A DNA stretch of 64,000 nucleotides from Tetradesmus obliquus (Eukaryota > Chlorophyta > Chlorophyceae > Sphaeropleales > Scenedesmaceae): positions 1,538,501 through 1,602,500 of the forward strand of contig CP126205.1 in assembly GCA_030272155.1 (NCBI GenBank), read 5' to 3'. Below, piece by piece: positions 57,051 through 64,000 of this stretch. Positions within the stretch are counted from its first letter, which is position 1. Each line of letters opens with the position of its first letter. The position numbers and the translations under genes were made by a program. The notes beneath the pieces are model-generated. The model was given only the letters and a program-made list of their open reading frames with translations, was not told where the DNA came from and did no database searches.

Positions 57051-58860
57051 CGGCTGGTGTTGGTTGATTGCAGTGATCATGCGCTGCAAAAAAGTCTGAT
57101 GATGATGAGGTGTGTTTTTGTCACAGCGCAGTCAAGGAGGATGGATGGTATGTGTACGATCTGATGGCGAGGCGGGGTTTTGTCACAGCATGGTTGCGAG
57201 ATTGGAGTGTTTGACATCACTGCTAAAGTCTGGATGAGGTTCGCAAGGCAGACCAAGCCTTTGACTGCCGCTGCTGCGGCTGCTGCTGCTGTTGCGGCTG
57301 CTGCCGTCGTTGCAGAGGCTGCTGCTGCTGCAGAGAGGTGGCTAGTAGTTTGATTTGGTGTTGCTTGGTTGTGAGATGCACATGAAATGTCCGCGGGATC
57401 CATTGCTGCAGGGCGAAGCAGGCCTAGGCTTGTGCTTGATCCTGCCGAGCAGATCTCGTTTACACCTTGATGACTTTAGTATTGTTCAGGCTTGGGTTGG
57501 TGCTCACAGACAATGGATGCTCGCTGCAGTCGGTGTGCTGCACGCACTAGCTGCTGTTGGTCATCCCTGAGATGGCGTGCACGATCATATGGCGTGAGCG
57601 TGCGCTACCGATGTTGCTTTCTTCGAAGCGCAGAAGCTTGTATGTTCTGTGCACACCTGGACTCGGACGCTCGTGTTGCTTTTACCTTGCTCATGATTTT
57701 GAACTAGATTATGTTGCATTGCTGTGTGCTTATTGCCTTGCTCTTGACTATGAACTTGATGACGTTCCATTGCTGTGTGACGGCTTTGGATTGCGCCGAT
57801 GTGCATGGTGCAAATGGTAGCCTGCATGTGGTGCCAGGCCGCAGAATGCCTCAGGATCTATTGAACTGTGCATTTGCTGATGATTGTGTCATGGCTAGTG
57901 CTGAGTGCTGTCACTGCACCACCCGGGCAGTGGATGCAGCATTGCACGGCAGCAGAAACATCGGCCACTTTGGTCGGCCGCTGCCTTGCATACCATGCGC
58001 CGGGCAGTTGCTTGCATGAGGTGATTCTGCTGCACGGGAGTTGCGTGTCAGCGCAACAGCAGCTGACTCCTGTGCGCATGGTGTGGCTAACAGGTGTGGC
58101 TAACTGGTCAGTCATAGTCCGATGTACGCTACCCCGAGGCGCTGGTATGGAGGGGCATAAGCATACCACCTCCTCTTGAGCCTGCTGCATTGTGAGCCAA
58201 CTTGCAACCTCGTGATTTTCAGCATTCGATGCATTACGCTGGGTGCATTTGCATGCAGTGCAGATGCTTGCTGGGTTTCAGAGTGTTGGGAGCCGAAGCA
58301 TTAGGCACCTTGTATGCGCCTTGGCATATGCATGCAGCCTTCGTGGAAAAAAACAACAGTATGCTGCAGGCAGACCTCCCCTTGTTACCTGTGGTTGCCA
58401 GGGTTCAGTGCAAACACCAACAGCTGTCATCTCAGAATCATCGTTGCACAGCGTGCTGCACGCAACGTGCTTTCTGATGGCGTCTGCAGCATGGAACCGG
58501 GTCTTGGTGCTGCTTTTAGTTATGCGGGCAGTCGACGCATGTGTGTGATCCTGATGTACCTCCTCCTGCATACTGTACAGCACATACCATGTTTGGCCTG
58601 CTGGTCTGCTGAGCAGGGGGGCAGCAACATCACTGTGGGTTTCTTTAAAAGCTGCTCTGGCTTCTGCGCACGAATGCATGCATGCACCATTGGCTGTTTT
58701 GCATAGTTAAAACTGACGGCTGGCTCACAGAGCAGCTGCCAGCTTCCGCACTGCTCAGCACGCATTGGTCCCCCTGTGATACTAACACACTGTTTGCTTG
58801 TGCCTAGATCGCATGTCCTTGCATGTCCAGCACTGAGAGGATGGCTGTGCATGGAGCACA
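57051..58860. other. Gene-poor stretch
   Basis: I see no conserved protein block, RNA gene or clear repeat here apart from short CTG/CGG runs at 57270-57335. Frames present are short and resemble nothing known. It may hold an unrecognised gene or old repeat remnants. Confidence 0.4.
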
Positions 58861-58869
58861 GAGGCATGA

Positions 58870-59370
58870 TTGCCATGGAAGCAGGGGTGGCTGAGCCATG
58901 GCATGAAAGGAAGCACGTCTACAGCAGTCCTTTTAAATTTCAGACACTGCCACAGGCTGGTGCGGCACCCTGGTGCATTGTGTAGGTTTTGGATTGTCGA
59001 AGCGGGTGCTGGGCCATGGCATGATGAGGCAACGCTGCTACAGCAGTGCTTGCTGAATATGCACAGAACGCTACAGGCTGGTGCAGGGCACCCAACGTTG
59101 TGTAGGGAAGGGTTGCTCTGCACCAGCTACTGCATTGTGTGATGCGTTACAATGTCTGCAATGTGTGGATTGTGGCTGTAGGGGTCCTTCTTGAACAGCC
59201 AGGCTTGCAGGCAGCACCTATGGCTGGGCCATGGCATGATGGGGCAGTGCTGCTACAGCAGTGTTGCCAGGTGTGTGATCTATCGCATTGTCTGCAATGT
59301 TTGAAAAGTTGCAACATTGAGTCGTGGCATGTTGGGCAGCACTGCTACAGCAGTGGTCCAAATTACTTAC
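58870..59370. repeat. Irregular tandem repeat, GCCATGGCATGA..CTACAGCAGTG family
   Basis: Related segments with the cores GGCCATGGCATGAxGxGGCA and TGCTACAGCAGTG occur at about 58887, 59008, 59221 and 59320, spaced 100-210 bp. They also share a CTACAGGCTGGTGCAG element. Confidence 0.75.
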
Positions 59371-59439
59371 ACTGCTACAGGCTAGTGCAAAGCGCCCGAG
59401 TGCTGTGTGTAAGGATCGGCTCCATACCAACTCCTACAA

Positions 59440-60160
59440 CGTGTGATTTGCTGCAGCGTGTGCAATGTATGGATTGTCGCAGCATTTCAGGGTGCTTCTT
59501 GAACAGCCAGGCTTGCAGGCAGAACCGGTGGCTCTTTCAAGTAGGGCAGCCATGTCTGCTGTGCAAGCGCTTGGTTGGCTTGGTCTTTAGCCATCGTCTG
59601 CAGCGTATGGATTGTTGCAGCATCTCAGGGTGCTGTTGGACCAGCCACGCTTGCAGGAAGCAGTGGTGGCCCTCTCCAAATAGGGGATCCATGTCTGCTG
59701 TGCAATCGCTTCGTTTGCATAGTCTTTGGTGAACGTCTGCAATGTATGGATTGTCGCAGCATCAAAGGGCGCTGTTGGACCAGCCACGCTTGCAGGAAGC
59801 AGTGGTGGCCCTTTTAAACAGGGGAGCCATGTCTGCTTTGCAAGCGCTTAGTTTGCATAGTCGTTGGCGAACGTCTGCAGCGTATGGATTGTTGCAGCAT
59901 CAAAGGGTGCTGCTGAGCCAGCCACGCTTGCAGGCAGTGCTGGTGGCCCTCTCTAAACAGGGGATCCATGTCTGCTGTGCAATCGCTTAGTTTGCATAGT
60001 CATTGGTCGACGTCTGCAATGTATGGATTGTCGCAGCATATCAGGGTGCTGCTGGACCAGCCAGGCTTGCTGGCGGCGCGTGTGGCTCTTACAAATAGGG
60101 GAGGTACGTCTGCTGTGCAAGCGCTTAGTTTGCGTAGTCATTGCGTATAATGTGGAACTG
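59440..60160. repeat. 137 bp tandem repeat, about five copies
   Basis: Units beginning TGCARYGTATGGATTGTYGC, containing CCAGCCACGCTTGCAGG and ending in a TCTGCTGTGCAATCGCTTAG-like part, recur at about 59465, 59599, 59736, 59871 and 60011, with an older related unit at 59150. Each contains a TTGCAGG acceptor-like site. No parent exon was found. Confidence 0.88.
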
Positions 60161-60946
60161 CTGCAGCTGCTGCTGCCCTGGCAGCAGGTTCGTATCAACT
60201 GACTGGTGAGCCGCAGAGCTCCAGCTGACATTGCTGTGATCACAGCGTGCACTTGGTGTGGGAATGATTGAAGAGCTTGTGTTTCTTATGCGGATAGGTT
60301 CTCAGTAAGGGATTTGATTTGCCTGCGATCTTTGTCTTTGATTACATCTGAAAGTTCGAGTCAATACGGTTCCTTGGGACATGTTTCTGGATAAGCTGCG
60401 CACTGCGTCTGGCATGTTCTGGTGCAGATCTATGCTGCATTGTGGTGGTAGCACACCCAGCCTGCTGCTGGCTGTTTGCAATGTGCTGGCGCATTCAAAG
60501 TTGCAGATGTGACTTAGATGTTCTATTGGATCAGATGGTTGTAAATGTGGTGTCACCGCGATGCCGCTGACTACATGATGCAGTCAAGTCAGCCTGACAA
60601 AGCTGCACAGTTTTGAGCATATTGCAGCATGTGGAACGTGAATGCGTTTTCTGTCATCCATTTCTGTGTGGATCATCGCGAAATTCAGCTTTGGGTGAGA
60701 AGGCGAGAAGTCAACCTGGGCCTTGACTGAGTGTTATGTTTCGAGACACGTGGAGTAACAGTTACTGTCGATGGTCTTCATTTAGATATATTTATTCCAT
60801 TGATTTATCCGTAGATTCTCTTCGCTGATGCACGCGGCCGTGGTTTGCCAGGTGCCTTTTCCCTTTACCTGCAGTGCTACCGCTCTAAGGCGCCCCCAGC
60901 ATCGGCAGCGTGGCTTCGTGTGTTACACGTCAGCCTTTGGAGCACA
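60161..60946. promoter_or_regulatory. Upstream region of the GGCT-like gene
   Basis: No gene was recognised in 60161-60946. The part at 60720-60830 is A/T-rich (TTTAGATATATTTATTCC) and probably belongs to the promoter of the next gene; this is inference from position and composition. Confidence 0.35.
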
Positions 60947-63900
60947 ATGAGCCTCCTGCGTATCTTCCTGGGTGCCCTTGCGGTGCTGGCGTGTGCCGAG
61001 GCATCTCGGCCTGAGCCCAAAGCTGAAGCTGCGCCCGGCAACAAGGCCTTTTACATCTTCGGTTATGGCAGCCTGTTGCACGAAGGTTCACGCATCCGGG
61101 TGAGCATCTACGCCATAATCAAATAGTTCCCAGTCGAGTCACACCTGACGGTAGTGCTGCCCATGGAGCAAGCCTCCCCAGCAACAAGCTTGCACCGCAG
61201 ACAAACTAACTTTCGCTATTCAAGATGCAGCTGCAGTAGTGAGGGTCCAGCTGCCTCAGTACTGCGGCACAGGTGCTCCACACTGCTAGTGACGCCCTGG
61301 ACTGCTGCTGCACAGTGCGCATGCCAGGCTCACCTGCACTGCCCAACACCAACCAGCACCCCAGCCGCACAGTGCTACAACAAATTCTGCTTCTGCTGCT
61401 GCTGCCCAAGATCATGCTTGTGTTATTCGAATGAAGACCATGACCAACTCATCATGAGTGATGTGCTCCTTCCCCACCTGCACTGCAGACCAACTGCGAC
61501 ATCACTCTGCCCGAGTTTGAAGTTCAAACCATCATCGGCAACAGCTTCCTGAAGTTCAACGGTGAAGATGCAAACGCAATGGCAAAGCGCGTGGCGGCAT
61601 GCGACAACGCAGACATCAGGCCAGTGAGGGTCACCGGCATCAGGCGCGCCTGGAATGCCCCTGGTGTCCGGGCCAAGGCACTGCAGGTGGGCAGCCACTG
61701 CTAGAATTAGAGCACTCTGCAGGACAGCAGCGGCATGCACAGCTTGTAGGACAGAATAGCTGGCCACACATGTTGGCGTGAGGGCCAAGGGACTGCAGGT
61801 GGGAGCCCACTGCCTTTGCAGGTCAGCAGCTGCGCGTATAAGAATACTCTGCAGGACAGCAGCTGCACGCACAGCTTGCAGGACAGCATTGTGCTGGTTA
61901 TTCTTGGTGTGAGGGCCCAGGCACTGCAGGTTGGAGCCCTCTGCCTTTGCAGGACATCACAGCTGCATGCATGCAGCTGTGACTACCGCAGCATTGCTTA
62001 CAGCATTGCTATTGTCGACCTGAGCATACACGCGCGGGCCAAGACCCTGCATGTGCATGTGCAAACCAGCCACCTTGGCACAGGGCCCAGCAGCAGGCAC
62101 GTAGTACTTTGCAGGACAGCAGCTGCACACTCGGCTTGCAGGACAGCATAGCTTGCCGCATGTTGCTGGCGTCGAGGCTAAGGGCCTGCAGGCGGGCAGC
62201 CACGGGCTTAGCAGAACAACAGCAGCATACATGGCTTGCAGGACAGCACAGCTGTGGTTTTAGTTGCCACCTCAAGAAGGGCTACAGCAACTTCAGGAGC
62301 TATGACGCGGCACATGTGGTTGCCTAGATGCTGCTGGCATCATCGCTGATGTGGAACCTTGCAAGGACCTACCATAACTCTGTTCCTCTTTTGCTGAAAA
62401 ACAGCACCGGCCGGCTATGTCGATGTCTGCTTGTTGGCCAGATCATGACGTTAGCATGGCAGCAGGTGCTAACCTCCCACAGCTCACTGTGTGCTGCTGT
62501 TATTGGTTGGCAGGGTGGCTCTTTCAGCACCTCTGCGTTCGCGTAGCAGCAGCTGCAAACCTGTCATAGCGTACTGCACACTGCTGCTGTAGGTTTGCAG
62601 GGCGGCTCCTTCAGCACCTCTGCGTTTGAATAGCAGCCAGTTAAACCCTTCGTCAATGACTGCACACTGCTGCTGCTGTTCTGTCGGCAGGGCGGCTCCT
62701 TCAGCACCTCTGCGTTTTCACGCAAGCCAACGTTCCTTGGTGCTACCGTGGCAGGCAACGAGTTCATTGCCACCGGTGTTGTCTACAAAGTGACAGAGGA
62801 GCAGTACAACAAGCAGGTGGGTGAAATGCATGTTACTTTGTGTAAATTCTTTGTGGTAGTCTCAGCCCTGCACTTGCAGGAAATGAGTTCATTGCCATTA
62901 GTATCTTCTGCAAAGTGACAGGGGAGCAGTACAACAAGCAGGTGGGTGCACTGCATGGTGATTCTTGGCGCGTCATGCCGCCAGGGCGCTGATGTGTGCG
63001 TGTTTGCGGTAGGTAGTGTTTGTAAGTCATTCAAGTCCAAGGCAGGGGTTGCTGTTGGGTGGATAGAGGGGCGTTACAGCCTGCATGGTACAGCTCTCAG
63101 GCAGCTCCCTGCAGCTACATATGCAGATGCACTTGCACCTGCTTGCACAGCAGTTCGCCTTGCGACTGAGGCAGCAGGTGCGCATAACGTGACATAACAT
63201 AACATAACATCATACCTGGAAGCACTTCAGGCAAAGTGCGCCTGACCTCATGCAGAGCTCTGTCGTGTTTATGCTGGCAGGTGAAGCGGGAGCAGATGGC
63301 TGGATATGACGTGAAGAATCTAGACACTTCCAAGATATCCTTTCTGGATGGCAAGCCTGCGCCCAGCAATGCACAGATAATCTTCTTTGCCTCCAACCCC
63401 AGCACCTTGGCAATTGCAACGCCGGAGTTCCCCATCGTGCAGAGCTACGTTGACATCTGGTGAGTGGTGCAGTAAAGCAGCAGCGGCGGGGCAGCAGCAG
63501 CAGCGGCGGCAGCAGCAGCAGCAATAGCCCCTGGCAATTGCTATGCCGGAGTTTCCCATCGTGCAGAGCTATGTTGACATCTGGTGAGTGGTGGCGGCTT
63601 GCAGCACAGCATCACCAGCAACAGCAGCAACGGCAGCAGCAACGGGGCTGCCAGAGAGGCTCATGCTCAGCGCAGGCTGGGTGCATTGCGGCCTGCGCTT
63701 CACTGCAAGTAAGACAGCAACGTGCGTCGAAGGCACAACTGCCACCTAGACGGCGCTGCTGCGGCAACTTGCTTGTCATCAAGCAGGCTGGATGGCGTGC
63801 TGCAGCTGCAGCAATAAACTTGTTTAGCAAGCACGCAACCAAGTTGCTGGTTGGTTTGGACCCTGCAACACCTGCACGCAGCAACTGCTGTCTGCGCGTC

Positions 63901-64000
63901 TGCTGCATCTACACGCTTCGCAGGCTGGCTGGCGCGCTGCAGCTGCAGCGCAAATTCAAGCTGGAGGGCGAGGAGTACCGCAAGCTGACTGGGCACTACT
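60947..64000 (+). CDS. Gamma-glutamylcyclotransferase-like protein with signal peptide, continues beyond right edge
   Basis: I model five exons, the last open at the window edge: 60947-61099, 61489-61686, 62691-62816, 63281-63459 and 63924-64000. MSLLRIFLGALAVLACAEAS is a likely signal peptide. It is followed by FYIFGYGSLLHEGSRIR, the glycine-rich substrate loop of the gamma-glutamylcyclotransferase (GGCT/AIG2) fold. VTGIRRAWN, TFLGATVAGNEFIATGVVYKVTEE and PIVQSYVDIW match conserved positions of that fold. Classical members release 5-oxoproline from gamma-glutamyl peptides. The catalytic glutamate cannot be placed with confidence, so the reaction is unproven. An exported member would be unusual. 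Four junctions are echoed inside its introns. Confidence 0.75.
61760..62240 (+). repeat. Four echoes of GGCT-like exon 2 donor end
   Basis: The end of exon 2 (GVRAKALQ coding, GGCCAAGGCACTGCAG then GTGGG) recurs at about 61775, 61905, 62030 and 62165. Each copy is followed by the same CAGGACAGCAGCTGCA flank. All lie downstream of the parent. Confidence 0.93.
62450..62640 (+). repeat. Two echoes of GGCT-like exon 3 start
   Basis: CAG plus the GGSFSTSAF coding start recurs at about 62508-62548 and 62592-62632. Each soon runs into a stop. Both lie upstream of the true exon at 62691. Confidence 0.93.
62874..62946 (+). repeat. Echo of GGCT-like exon 3 donor end
   Basis: The GNEFIAxxxxxKVTxEQYNKQ coding end and GTGGGTG donor are repeated about 125 bp downstream with several substitutions. 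Confidence 0.93.
63530..63595 (+). repeat. Echo of GGCT-like exon 4 donor end
   Basis: The LAIATPEFPIVQSYVDIW coding end and GTGAGTGG donor are repeated with two or three base changes, 75 bp beyond the parent and separated by a CAG/CGG tract. Confidence 0.95.

Noticed and set aside
59440-60160. Possible CRISPR-like direct repeats
   Set aside because: The whole 137 bp unit is conserved rather than short repeats with unique spacers, and the DNA is eukaryotic.

Overview
The window is nuclear DNA from a eukaryote, most probably a chlorophyte green alga of the Chlorophyceae. I infer this from several things: a plant-type AIP2-like RING ligase and a DUF4079 protein of the kind found in cyanobacteria and chloroplasts, short exons with GT..AG introns in every gene, and very abundant CTG/CAG trinucleotide tracts that are read as poly-Gln, Ala, Ser or Leu. 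No bacterial operon, ribosome binding site, tRNA, rRNA, CRISPR array or intact transposon was seen. All gene models were built by hand from splice signals, reading phase and family similarity. In every complete model the exon phases add up to one continuous open frame.

Layout, left to right: SF3A3/SF3a60 splicing factor (minus, runs off the left edge); TAF8 subunit of TFIID (plus); two tandem SnoaL/NTF2-like genes with an N-terminal hydrophobic segment (plus; the second lacks two exons); a 16-exon GH2 beta-mannosidase carrying inserted PAN/Apple domains and a TPGxYA repeat (plus); a chloroplast-type DUF4079 membrane protein (minus); a 1268-residue coiled-coil protein with a long low-complexity tail (minus); an AIP2-like RING-H2 E3 ligase (plus); a divergent pair of paralogous GT-B type glycosyltransferases sharing an 800 bp upstream region (minus 44711-50631, plus 51432-54310); a four-exon gene of unknown function (plus); a gene-poor stretch with 120-137 bp tandem repeats; and a gamma-glutamylcyclotransferase-like gene with a signal peptide (plus, runs off the right edge). 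Housekeeping nuclear functions (splicing, transcription initiation, ubiquitylation) sit beside secretory or cell-surface carbohydrate functions (beta-mannosidase, two glycosyltransferases). I see no evidence that the genes form one pathway.

The outstanding signal is not a gene but a rule. Almost every gene with introns carries diverged tandem copies of its own exon-intron junctions, here called junction echoes. Copies of an exon's 3' end plus donor always lie downstream of that exon, inside the following intron. Copies of an intron's 3' end plus the next exon's start always lie upstream of that exon. Last exons are echoed after their stop codons. I counted more than thirty arrays on both strands and found no clear exception to the polarity. 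The densest is the 2.3 kb intron of the RING ligase, with eight copies of the half-RING exon end and four or five copies of the next exon's start. The copies have accumulated substitutions, so they are not simple assembly duplications. They look like a continuing process that lengthens introns and supplies decoy or alternative splice sites.
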